From the NCBI GenBank assembly GCA_004292705.1, contig RDXA01000143.1, positions 1 through 6,214 of the forward strand: a stretch of 6,214 nucleotides of DNA. Reading direction: 5' to 3'. The stretch comes from Sphingomonadales bacterium (lineage in GTDB: Bacteria > Pseudomonadota > Alphaproteobacteria > Sphingomonadales > Sphingomonadaceae). Shown piece by piece: positions 1 through 5,548 of the stretch. The notes beneath the pieces were generated by a model. That model saw nothing but the letters and a program-made list of their open reading frames with translations, was not told the origin of the DNA and made no database searches. A program made the translations under genes and the position numbers. Position 1 is the stretch's first letter. Each line of letters starts with the position of its first letter.

Positions 1-1
1 G

Positions 2-259
2 CCGCTCTTCCCGCAATGCGGCTTTTCGAGCCGCGCAATCGCCATCCTCGACCATTGCGGCGTCGCCTATGAAAGCGTCGACGTGCTGCAGGACATGGAA
101 ATCCGTCAGGGCATCAAGAGCTTCTCCGACTGGCCAACGATCCCGCAACTTTATGTGAAGGGCGAATTTGTCGGCGGCAGCGACATCATGATGGAAATGT
201 TCGAAGCGGGCGAATTGCAACAGTTGATGGACGAAAGCGGCGTCGCAAAGGCCGGGTGA
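2..259 (+). CDS. grxD: Monothiol glutaredoxin, Grx4/GrxD type (3' part; start lies left of the window)
   Basis: The frame is open from the left edge to TGA at 257-259 and gives 85 residues. It begins near the active site, with PQCGFSSRA; the CGFS motif (bases 17-28) defines monothiol glutaredoxins. Further on are WPTIPQLYVKGEFVGGSDI, containing the cis-Pro TIPQ segment and the GG-SD glutathione-binding segment, and a C-terminal helix (MMEMFEAGELQQLM). Proteins of this family are about 105-115 residues, so roughly 25 N-terminal residues are missing. Known family role: cytosolic proteins that bind a glutathione-ligated [2Fe-2S] cluster as a dimer and pass it to Fe-S targets, often with BolA as partner. 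In Alphaproteobacteria the gene often follows bolA; that cannot be seen here. A strong terminator follows 47 bases after the stop, so this is the last gene of its transcript. The family call is near certain; the symbol is by family convention. Confidence 0.96.
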   Translation, partial: PLFPQCGFSSRAIAILDHCGVAYESVDVLQDMEIRQGIKSFSDWPTIPQLYVKGEFVGGSDIMMEMFEAGELQQLMDESGVAKAG

Positions 260-305
260 CATCCTGCCTCGCCGCCGCAGCCGCCTCTCTTCCAGGTAGC
301 GCACA

Positions 306-342
306 AAAAAACGCTCCGCAGGACCAGTGCGGAGCGTTTTTT
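306..342. terminator. Intrinsic terminator, symmetrical (may work in both directions)
   Basis: A perfect inverted repeat: arm 306-320 (AAAAAACGCTCCGCA without its first A), loop GGACCAG at 321-327, arm 328-342. The GC-rich core is 10 bp (ACGCTCCGCA/TGCGGAGCGT). On the plus strand it ends in a T tract, TTTTTTG followed by TTTTT. A run of A on the left gives the matching T tract on the minus strand, so it could stop transcription from either side. It ends the glutaredoxin transcript. Confidence 0.93.
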
Positions 343-352
343 GTTTTTCGGG

Positions 353-388
353 GAGGCGCAACCCGGAGACCAGGAAGGGTCGCGCCTC
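353..388. repeat. Second hairpin-forming inverted repeat just after the terminator
   Basis: Arms GAGGCGCAACCC (353-364) and GGGTCGCGCCTC (377-388) pair over 12 positions with one mismatch, around a 12-base loop (GGAGACCAGGAA). It lies 10 bases after the terminator and has no T tract, so it is not an obvious terminator. It could be a small structured RNA, a protein-binding site or a member of a dispersed repeat family; the sequence does not decide. Confidence 0.55.
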
Positions 389-591
389 TCGTCGAAGACC
401 ATTGGAACCGCAAATATCACTGCATGGTGCGTGCCAAATCCAGCAAAATACTGAAATATATAATTTTTTCATGATCCGGGCAGCATGCCCCGGGGGGCAA
501 TTGTAAAGTCATCCGACACCCACTCACCAATCCGGCAGTCTTGCGCCTTGGCTCTTGGCAAGCGCCTGCCGCACGGCCATCCTCTGCCTTG
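389..591 (+). other. Noncoding leader before the Nudix gene, with an AT-rich possible promoter
   Basis: With the two hairpins to its left, this completes a 332-base stretch without a convincing gene (260-591). An AT-rich island at about 441-475 is surrounded by GC-rich DNA and contains a perfect TATAAT at 459-464. No good -35 hexamer lies 16-18 bases before it, so a promoter for the downstream gene is possible but weakly supported. A short imperfect GC-rich hairpin (CCGGG...CCCGG) falls at about 476-493. Short open frames on either strand here show no recognisable protein. Confidence 0.35.
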
Positions 592-1374
592 ATGAGCACC
601 GATTCAGGCCCTGAGGGCATCCCCGCCGCGACCATCATTATCTTCCGCAATGCTCCCGATGGCGGCGCACCTGAAGTGCTGATGACTGTGCGCTCGCGCA
701 ATATGACCTTCGCGGGCGGCATGGCGGTGTTCCCGGGCGGGCGGGTTGATCCCGAGGATCATGCCCTGGCCGATGCTGTGGCGACGGCACACGGTCTTCC
801 TGTCGATGAAGCCGCGCACCAGATCGCCGCCGTGCGCGAGACGCTCGAGGAGACAGGTCTTGCGCTCGGACTGGCAGGAGAGATCAACGCCGCCAGCGCC
901 GCCGCCGCGCGAACCATGCTGGCCGAGGCGGGTGCGCTCGCCCCGGTGCTCGACGCTTTCGGTTGGCGGCTCGACCTGGCGCAGATCACCCCCTTTGCCC
1001 GCTGGTTTCCCAAGAACGAGAACATTACCCGGGTCTATGACACGCGCTTTTATCTCGCCGATCTCGGAACGGGTGCGGTCGACGTGTCCATCGACCATGC
1101 CGAGAACACCCGGCTGTTCTGGACCTCGGCACAAGGGGCGCTGGATGCGGCGGAACGCGGCGAGATCAAGCTGATCTTCCCCACCCGCCGCAATCTCGAA
1201 CGGCTCGCCCTGTTCGCCAGCTTTGCCGAAGCCAAGGCTCAGGCCGAGGCGATCCCGGTGCGCACGATCATGCCCCAGGTTACCGAGCAGGACGGCAAGC
1301 CATGGCTCACGATCCTGGCCGATGCGGGCTACCCGGTCACGGGGGAACTGCTGGAGAACGTGGCCCGGGGGTGA
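592..1374 (+). CDS. Nudix hydrolase, NUDT19-like subfamily
   Basis: 260 residues from ATG 592. An early beta strand (IPAATIIIFRN, 10-20) leads to the first half of the Nudix box, AGGMAVFPGGRVDPED (41-56). The catalytic half, AAVRETLEETGLALG, is at 79-93, with metal-binding E86 and E87 and the preceding R82-E83. The usual G-x5-E-x7-REUXEEXGU box is split here by an insertion of about 25 residues, which is characteristic of the NUDT19/RDCP-like group. ITPFARWFP (132-140) and FPTRRNLERLALF (196-208) also fit that group. Nudix enzymes cleave a diphosphate linked to another group; mammalian NUDT19 acts on CoA and acyl-CoA, but substrate cannot be inferred here. A TTG at 541 would add 17 residues (MRLGSWQAPAARPSSAL) that do not look like family sequence, so ATG 592 is preferred, although no clear ribosome site precedes it. 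Stands alone, 332 bases after grxD. Confidence 0.9.
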   Translation: MSTDSGPEGIPAATIIIFRNAPDGGAPEVLMTVRSRNMTFAGGMAVFPGGRVDPEDHALADAVATAHGLPVDEAAHQIAAVRETLEETGLALGLAGEINAASAAAARTMLAEAGALAPVLDAFGWRLDLAQITPFARWFPKNENITRVYDTRFYLADLGTGAVDVSIDHAENTRLFWTSAQGALDAAERGEIKLIFPTRRNLERLALFASFAEAKAQAEAIPVRTIMPQVTEQDGKPWLTILADAGYPVTGELLENVARG

Positions 1375-1513
1375 TGTCACGGGAAGACGTTGCAGCCTCC
1401 CGGCAACCGTGATCGCGCGACGCGGCACGCCATCATGCGGCCGCGCCTCCCGCGTTTGAGCGAACGGGAGCCTTACAGATCCAAAAATAGCTCGCCAAGC
1501 AACCAGCTACTCG

Positions 1514-1555
1514 GATCACGACAACCCTTGCCATTTGCAATGCCTTGCCGTGATC
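1514..1555. repeat. Imperfect inverted repeat in the gap after the Nudix gene
   Basis: Arms GATCACGACAACC (1514-1526) and CCTTGCCGTGATC (1543-1555) pair at 11 of 13 positions, including seven unbroken outer pairs GATCACG/CGTGATC, around a 16-base spacer. There is no T tract. It sits in the 224-base gap between the Nudix gene and the exported-protein gene, 44 bases before the latter's start, so it may be an operator or a leader hairpin. Nothing else recognisable is in the gap. Confidence 0.4.
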
Positions 1556-1585
1556 GATACGTTCCGGGCTTGGCGAAGGGGAGCC

Positions 1586-1593
1586 AGGGGGGA
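1586..1593 (+). promoter_or_regulatory. Ribosome binding site of the exported protein gene
   Basis: AGGGGGGA ends five bases before ATG 1599, and a second purine-rich run, GAAGGGGAG, lies at 1575-1583. This is the strongest Shine-Dalgarno-like sequence in the window and fixes the start of the 447-codon gene. Confidence 0.75.
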
Positions 1594-1598
1594 CTGAT

Positions 1599-2942
1599 AT
1601 GCGCCTTTTGATCGGAATTGCAGGCCTATTGGCGTCTTCCACCGTCGTTGCTGCACAGGATGCTTCGCAGTTGGAGCGGGCGTCCGATGCGCCCTATGGT
1701 TATCACCGGACCGTTGGACCCGATGTCGTCGACTGGCCTACGGCAGAAAAACTGGACTATTTGCTAACACTGTGGAGACTGGAGTCCGTTCCTTCCGAAC
1801 CGACTGACTTCGTTGCTTCGGCGATTTATAAATTCTCGTCTCCTGATCGTCATTATCCCGATTTTTTTACGCAGACCACTTATCGTGATAACATGTTCTT
1901 CAGACCGGCTAGTCAGTTTCCCGGCGATTGCTCCGCACTGATAGAGCGCGAAATGACCAAAATGCTGTCGGAAGACATCCGCACGGCGCTGGGGATAGAA
2001 TTTCGGCAGATGGAGGGTGTGGGGGGATACTTCCTGCCCATGAGTCAATGGAATTTTAGCGACGAAGCCTTCGTCTTCCACACGCCCCCGAATGATCGAC
2101 AGGCCCTGCCGCTATGGGAGGACGAAGATATCTCCGAACCGGACAATCGTGGCCATTCGTTGCGTAGATTTTTGCGTCCTTTCGAAGAAGGTGACGTTAT
2201 TGACGTCAGGCCGGGGTCCGCAATCCTGCCCGACGATTACATCGCGTTTTTGCAGAGGCTACAATATCGAACGCCCAAAGGCGCCTGTACTTTCACACAC
2301 AACCGCGGAGGCTCCACTTATTCCGTATCTGTTTATATTCCAATCATTCTCGGATCACCCAAGGCTCAGGCCAAGGCGTCAGTCGCCGAGGCTCCAAAGC
2401 CAATCGCGCCGACAAGCTCTGCGCCGAAAGGCGGCGAACATACGCTGACCCGCACGCCCCCGACACAAGTGCCACCCGCCGCGCCCGCCAAGGTGATGTA
2501 CAGGCCGGGCGAGCGGCCCCGCCCGCCCGAAGCTCCCAGGCTTCCGCCCTGTCCTGGGCCAACGGCCTGTGTTGCTGGTGAGGGTGCACCCGAAACCGCC
2601 GAAGGCCGGGCCTACAAGGAGAGGTTGCGCGCCTACGAGGCCGCGTTGCGGGATTTTGAGGCCAAGGAAGCCGAAGCCAAGGCGGCGGTTGCCGCACTCA
2701 ACAAAGACAATGCTGCCAAATATGCGGCAGAGCAAGCTGCCGCCAAACAGCGGCATGACAACGCGGTTGCCGCACGTGAGGCCCGGATCGTGTCGGATCA
2801 GGCGGCTCACAATGCAAAATTGCGCGCACACCGCGAGGAGACTCTGCGATTGGCACGCCAACATGAAGCCGCGATGGCCGAATGGCGGCGAAAGACGGCA
2901 GCATGCCTGGCCGGCGACCGGACGCAATGCGCGCCGCAGTGA
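1599..2942 (+). CDS. Exported protein of unknown function with Pro-rich linker and Ala/Glu-rich helical tail
   Basis: 447 residues; family not recognised. Residues 1-19 form a signal peptide (MRLLIGIAGLLASSTVVAA) with a likely signal peptidase I site at VAA|QD, so the protein should be periplasmic or secreted. Residues about 30-252 look like one globular domain rich in aromatic residues. Residues 255-325 are a Pro/Ala-rich linker. Residues about 335-432 are a long charged helix rich in Ala, Glu, Lys and Arg, probably a coiled coil. The mature part has six cysteines: C111, C230, a CPGPTAC pair (318, 324) and a CLAGDRTQC pair (436, 444), consistent with disulfides outside the cytoplasm. DNA for the globular domain is AT-rich (82 GC of 180 at 1741-1920, 46%), while the tail is about 65% GC, hinting at acquired or composite origin. 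It stands alone, with a strong ribosome site, 34 bases before the tRNA fragment and so outside the element by the expected geometry. No catalytic motif was recognised. Confidence 0.85.
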   Translation: MRLLIGIAGLLASSTVVAAQDASQLERASDAPYGYHRTVGPDVVDWPTAEKLDYLLTLWRLESVPSEPTDFVASAIYKFSSPDRHYPDFFTQTTYRDNMFFRPASQFPGDCSALIEREMTKMLSEDIRTALGIEFRQMEGVGGYFLPMSQWNFSDEAFVFHTPPNDRQALPLWEDEDISEPDNRGHSLRRFLRPFEEGDVIDVRPGSAILPDDYIAFLQRLQYRTPKGACTFTHNRGGSTYSVSVYIPIILGSPKAQAKASVAEAPKPIAPTSSAPKGGEHTLTRTPPTQVPPAAPAKVMYRPGERPRPPEAPRLPPCPGPTACVAGEGAPETAEGRAYKERLRAYEAALRDFEAKEAEAKAAVAALNKDNAAKYAAEQAAAKQRHDNAVAAREARIVSDQAAHNAKLRAHREETLRLARQHEAAMAEWRRKTAACLAGDRTQCAPQ

Positions 2943-2976
2943 GTTGATCGAGGCTCTCGGCAGTTTCTGATGGAAG

Positions 2977-3021
2977 TGGCGCGCCCGGCAGGACTCGAAC
3001 CTGCTGCCTCAAGATTAGAAG
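2977..3021 (-). other. Element attachment site: 3' fragment of tRNA-Arg(UCU)
   Basis: Read on the minus strand, these 45 bases are the 3' part of a tRNA. In order: loop CTTCTAA with anticodon TCT (3019-3017), 3' stem strand TCTTG (3014-3010), variable loop AGGCA, T arm GCAGG-TTCGAGT-CCTGC (3004-2988), acceptor strand CGGGCGC (2987-2981), discriminator G (2980), and CCA (2979-2977). The 5' half is absent. Bases beyond 3021 on that strand (CGCAA) do not pair with TCTTG, and no D arm or GCGCCCG acceptor strand is found. It is therefore not a working tRNA. It is the duplicated target sequence left when a tyrosine recombinase inserts in a tRNA 3' end. Chromosome lies to the left and element to the right, so the intact tRNA-Arg should lie at the element's right end, outside the window. 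Confidence 0.9.
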
Positions 3022-3054
3022 TTGCGTCGTTCAGTTTCCATGCGTCCCATGATA

Positions 3055-3083
3055 TAGCAATATCAATGCTTTGTGTGTATCAT
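3055..3083 (+). promoter_or_regulatory. Possible integrase promoter
   Basis: The 136 bases between the attachment site and the integrase gene are AT-rich for this DNA. TATCAT at 3078-3083 matches the -10 consensus at 5 of 6 bases. A weak -35 candidate (TAGCAA, 3055-3060) lies 17 bases before it. The overlapping palindrome TGATAT-AGCA-ATATCA (3050-3065) could be an operator. Support is weak: a short match only. Confidence 0.25.
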
Positions 3084-3101
3084 GCGGCCCATACGTTGCA
3101 T

Positions 3102-3201
3102 GTTACCTCATGCCGTGTTACCTATCCCGTTACCTACTCACCCAAAGGTAACAGGCCATGCTCACAGACACTAAGGTTGCATCGATCAAGCCCCCGGTAA
3201 C
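3102..3201 (+). repeat. Cluster of GTTACC/GGTAAC repeats, likely recombinase or regulator binding sites
   Basis: Three direct copies of GTTACCT (3102-3108, 3117-3123, 3129-3135) are followed by an inverted AGGTAAC (3146-3152) just before the integrase start, and by a fifth hexamer, GGTAAC (3196-3201), inside its first codons. Only one other copy was noticed in the rest of the window (1279-1284, in the Nudix gene). Starts of the direct copies are 15 and 12 bases apart. Short repeats next to int and att are typical of arm-type integrase sites or excisionase sites; that function is inferred. The inverted copy overlaps the ribosome site of int (AAAGG, 3144-3148). Confidence 0.65.
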
Positions 3202-4306
3202 CGGGCAAGAGGAATACCCCGACGCAAAGGTGACGGGGCTGCGGCTTCGCGTGGGCGCTGGCGGCGCAAAGACTTGGACCCTACGCCGCCGCGTGGGCGC
3301 GAAAGTCATCAATCGCAAGCTGGGCACCTATCCCGCCACAAGCCTTGCCGGTGCGCGATCTGCGGCACTGGCGATGATCGAAGCCCTAGAGGCAACCGGC
3401 ACCACGGCACCGCTCGACCGCACGTTCAGACAGGCCGCAGAGCGGTGGATAGAGGATAAGAAGCGCCCTACCCTGATCGAACGCCAGCTTGAATTGCACG
3501 TTTACCCCGATTGGGCAGACCGCAAGCTGATCGACATTAAGCGCGCCGAGGTTCGGGACTTGATCCGAGGGCTTGAAGGCGAGGTATTGCCTAACCGCGT
3601 TCTGGCGACCCTCAAGAGCATTTTCTCCCATGCCGTAAAACAGGATTGGCTAGAGCATTCGCCCGCCGATCACATTGACAAACCCAAGGCCGAGGCCGCG
3701 CGCGAGCGGGTGCTTTCCATGGATGAAATCGCCCGTGTCTGGCGCGCCGCCGGTTTGCTTGGCTATCCGGCTGGGCCATGGGTGCGGGTGCTTATGCTGA
3801 CAGGACAGCGCCGCAGCGAGGTTGCCGGGATGCGCTGGGCCGACCTCGACCTAGAGGCCGGAACGTGGAGCCTCACAAGCGGACAGACCAAGGCCAAGCG
3901 CGCAAGCCTAGTCCCCCTTCCCGCCGCTGCGCTGGCAATCATCCGCGATATGCCGCGCGTGGGGGAATATGTTTTCGCCACTACGGCAAACACGCCGATG
4001 CGCGGCTTTGCCCGCGACAAGGCGCAGCTTGACCAGTGGATGGCGAGCAAAGGCGAGGGGCTTGCCGAGGCGTGGCGCTTCCATGATCTGCGGCGATCTG
4101 CGGCAACCCATATGGTGCGGCTGGGTATCCCCGAACTTGTCGTTTCCCGCGTCCTGAACCATGCCGTGCAGGGCGTAACGGGCAAGGTCTATGCCTTGCA
4201 CAGCTATGCGGCTGAAAAGCGCCATGCGCTCGACACGTGGGCGGCTGAAATCGACCGCGCAGTGAATGGCGAGCGCGGCGACAATGTGGTGGCGATCAAT
4301 GGCTGA
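3158..4306 (+). CDS. int: Tyrosine-type integrase, P4 family
   Basis: 382 residues, close to the usual length of about 400. The N-terminal part (1-85, with GLRLRVGAGGAKTWTLRRRV and LGTYPATSLAGAR) matches the arm DNA-binding domain of P4-type integrases (DUF4102 type). A core-binding SAM-like domain follows at about 88-172. The C-terminal catalytic domain has all expected residues: R218 in TGQRRSEV, K245 in the TKAKRA segment, H309 and R312 in FHDLRR, H335 in VLNHA, and nucleophile Y345 in KVYALHSY. It should cut and join DNA at the tRNA-Arg 3' end beside it, for integration and (with a directionality factor) excision. ATG 3158 is preceded by AAAGG at 3144-3148. Its stop overlaps the next gene by 8 bases. 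It reads inward, away from the attachment site, and appears intact. Confidence 0.96.
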   Translation: MLTDTKVASIKPPVTGQEEYPDAKVTGLRLRVGAGGAKTWTLRRRVGAKVINRKLGTYPATSLAGARSAALAMIEALEATGTTAPLDRTFRQAAERWIEDKKRPTLIERQLELHVYPDWADRKLIDIKRAEVRDLIRGLEGEVLPNRVLATLKSIFSHAVKQDWLEHSPADHIDKPKAEAARERVLSMDEIARVWRAAGLLGYPAGPWVRVLMLTGQRRSEVAGMRWADLDLEAGTWSLTSGQTKAKRASLVPLPAAALAIIRDMPRVGEYVFATTANTPMRGFARDKAQLDQWMASKGEGLAEAWRFHDLRRSAATHMVRLGIPELVVSRVLNHAVQGVTGKVYALHSYAAEKRHALDTWAAEIDRAVNGERGDNVVAING

Positions 4307-4850
4307 GGGCTTTCAGATTGTGGCAGTCGAACGCCGGTGGCTCGACCAGCTTGACCGGCTCGACCCGCCCTTCCCCCATGATCTTTTCACTATCGCGCTC
4401 TCCCGCTTTATGTCGGATGCGAGGGAACCCGCCCCAAGGGCGGCGCGCGACCAGCTAGACGAAATTGCGGACGGCGCTGGGACACTTGCTGCGGCAATCG
4501 CTGGCGCATCGCCAGCCGCGCAAGAGGCAATGGCGCTGCGCGCCCATATGCACGGGGCTGACGAACTGCGGGCTTCAATTGGCGAGGCGTTACGAACCTT
4601 AATGGGCATAGCTGAGATGGCCCGCAGAGATATTGAACCGGCAGTCTCGAAAGGTTCGCCTATGTCGAAAAACACGCGGCTTGTTGCCGACCTTGCCAAG
4701 GTGATCCGCGCGCAAGGCGGCAACGCCGATGCAAGGCCGCAAGGGCCGCTAGTGCTAGCGTTCGGGATTGCGTTATCCGCTGCGGGGAAGCTTGTTGCCG
4801 ATCCAGCCGCGACGGTTCGCAGCGCATTGGCAACGCTTGGGAAACAATAG
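4299..4850 (+). CDS. Unknown protein coupled to the integrase (183 aa)
   Basis: Family not recognised. ATG 4299 overlaps the integrase stop within ATGGCTGA (8 bases), and no strong ribosome site precedes it, so translation is probably coupled to the integrase. An in-frame ATG at 4266 would add 11 residues (MASAATMWWRS) and lie deeper in int; it is less likely. The protein looks soluble and mostly helical: an N-terminal segment rich in charged and aromatic residues (ERRWLDQLDRLDPPFPHDLF, 11-30), an Ala-rich middle (50-115), and a C-terminal helical part (125-183) with one mildly hydrophobic stretch (PLVLAFGIALSAAG, 150-163) that is too short and weak to call a membrane segment. No signal peptide, enzyme motif or clear DNA-binding motif was seen. 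Its place suggests an accessory role in element maintenance or control; that is a guess from position. Confidence 0.8.
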   Translation: MAEGFQIVAVERRWLDQLDRLDPPFPHDLFTIALSRFMSDAREPAPRAARDQLDEIADGAGTLAAAIAGASPAAQEAMALRAHMHGADELRASIGEALRTLMGIAEMARRDIEPAVSKGSPMSKNTRLVADLAKVIRAQGGNADARPQGPLVLAFGIALSAAGKLVADPAATVRSALATLGKQ

Positions 4851-4946
4851 GGCCAGAATAGGCGAATTGTCTTGCTTGCGCCTTGCTGCGCGGGTGGCCG
4901 ATGTGTGTAGATACGTGGGCTTCATGGAAAACATGGAGCTTAAGCA

Positions 4947-5126
4947 ATGCAGTTTCTCACACCGAAAGCGACCGCCGACAAGATTGCGTTGTCCCGTTCA
5001 TCGCTCGACCGGATGGTGGCCGCAGGGCGCTTCCCAAAGCCAATTCACCTTACAGAACGCCGACTAGCCTATAACGCTGCCGTGGTTGAAGCGTGGATGG
5101 CCGCTCAAGTGGAGCGCGCGCAGTGA
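4947..5126 (+). CDS. alpA: AlpA-family transcriptional regulator / excisionase-like protein (59 aa)
   Basis: 59 residues, the usual size for AlpA-type proteins. It opens FLTPKATADKIALSRSSLDRMVAAGRFPKPI (3-33), a winged helix-turn-helix of the MerR/excisionase type: helix ATADKIAL, turn, recognition helix SRSSLDRMVAAG, then the RFPKPI turn found throughout the family. It ends in the typical YNAAVVEAWMAAQ helix (42-54). ATG 4947 has GGAG at 4935-4938, eight bases before it. AlpA of the E. coli CP4-57 element activates expression of a directionality factor, and relatives serve as excisionases or regulators in P4-like satellites. Here it probably controls int or excision. A 96-base gap separates it from the previous gene, and a possible weak promoter there (TTGCTG 4883-4888, TAGATA 4908-4913, spacing 19) suggests its own transcript. 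It overlaps the next gene by four bases (GTGA). Confidence 0.9.
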   Translation: MQFLTPKATADKIALSRSSLDRMVAAGRFPKPIHLTERRLAYNAAVVEAWMAAQVERAQ

Positions 5127-5548
5127 CCACGAAAAACCCCCGCACCGGGTCGCGTGGTGCAGGGGTTTCGGTATCCTTGGCGGACGCTGAAACCTCTACT
5201 CGAAACCCGGCATTTTCGCAACCGCAGGCGCGCCCGTTCAAGGTCGTGATTGCCCGCGATGAAATCCGGGTGTTCCTGGGGGACATTCCCGCCGAGGAAT
5301 ATCAGGCCCGCGCGAAGCTTCGCAGTTATCGCAACGCGGCAACCGCGATGATTGCGGCAACCCATAGCGACACTGCGCGGGCTTTGGCTTGGCAGGTGAT
5401 CGACTGGGCAAGCCCCTTCCTGTTTGACCGTGCCGCTCCGGTTGAATTGCTCGACCGTCTAAACGTGCTCGCATCCCGGCTGCTGAAAACGGCGATGACA
5501 GCCGAGGAAATTGACGCGCTTTTGCAAGTGGCGGTTGGCCATGATTGA
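5123..5548 (+). CDS. Unknown element protein between alpA and the ATPase (141 aa)
   Basis: Family not recognised. The preferred start is GTG 5123, which shares GTGA with the stop of alpA and has GGAG at 5111-5114, eight bases upstream. An in-frame GTG at 5093 lies inside alpA and is less likely. A later start is possible, because residues 1-35 look unstructured and overlap a hairpin in the DNA. The conserved-looking part begins about residue 38: a short beta-rich segment (FKVVIARDEIRVFLGDIP, 39-56), then helices (EEYQARAKLRSYRNAATAMIA and onward), ending with TAEEIDALLQVAVG. No enzyme motif, signal peptide or membrane segment. Its stop overlaps the ATPase start by 8 bases (ATGATTGA), so the two are probably translated together; a role in replication of the element is a plausible inference from this coupling only. 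Confidence 0.82.
   Translation: MTTKNPRTGSRGAGVSVSLADAETSTRNPAFSQPQARPFKVVIARDEIRVFLGDIPAEEYQARAKLRSYRNAATAMIAATHSDTARALAWQVIDWASPFLFDRAAPVELLDRLNVLASRLLKTAMTAEEIDALLQVAVGHD
5134..5168 (+). promoter_or_regulatory. Hairpin inside the start of the 141-aa gene (possible attenuator or terminator)
   Basis: Arms AAACCCCCGCACC (5134-5146) and GGTGCAGGGGTTT (5156-5168) pair at 12 of 13 positions around a nine-base loop (GGGTCGCGT). The stem is GC-rich and very stable, but only three T follow before CGG, so it is a weak intrinsic terminator at best. It begins eight bases after the alpA stop and covers codons 4-16 of the next frame, where it could reduce read-through or translation of the replication genes. 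Confidence 0.6.

Noticed and set aside
256..474. 72-codon plus-strand frame through the glutaredoxin terminator
   Set aside because: It would span a perfect terminator hairpin, and the translation is not protein-like.
541..591. TTG 541 as the start of the Nudix protein
   Set aside because: It adds 17 low-complexity residues with no fit to the family and has no ribosome site; ATG 592 gives a normal N-terminus just before the first strand.
604..1428. Long open frame (274 codons) on the minus strand opposite the Nudix gene
   Set aside because: It lies antisense to a gene with clear Nudix motifs, its translation has no recognisable domain, and high GC content makes long antisense frames common.
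2379..2927. 182-codon minus-strand frame opposite the exported protein gene
   Set aside because: The translation shows no family features and overlaps the linker and helical tail of a better supported gene with signal peptide and strong ribosome site.
2977..3100. Complete tRNA gene on the minus strand
   Set aside because: The T arm, variable loop, anticodon loop and acceptor 3' strand are present, but the 5' side of the anticodon stem does not pair and no D arm or matching acceptor 5' strand (GCGCCCG) follows. It is only a 3' fragment.
3102..3152. CRISPR-like array or iteron origin formed by the GTTACC repeats
   Set aside because: Repeats are only 6-7 bases, spacing is irregular and two copies are inverted, so it is no CRISPR array; an origin cannot be excluded, but the position between att and int favours recombinase or regulator sites.
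3908..4225. 105-codon minus-strand frame opposite the integrase (and a similar one at 3763-4185)
   Set aside because: Both are antisense to the catalytic domain of an intact integrase and have no recognisable features.
5093..5122. GTG 5093 as the start of the 141-aa protein
   Set aside because: It lies well inside alpA with no ribosome site, while GTG 5123 has GGAG at a good distance and the classic 4-base stop/start overlap.
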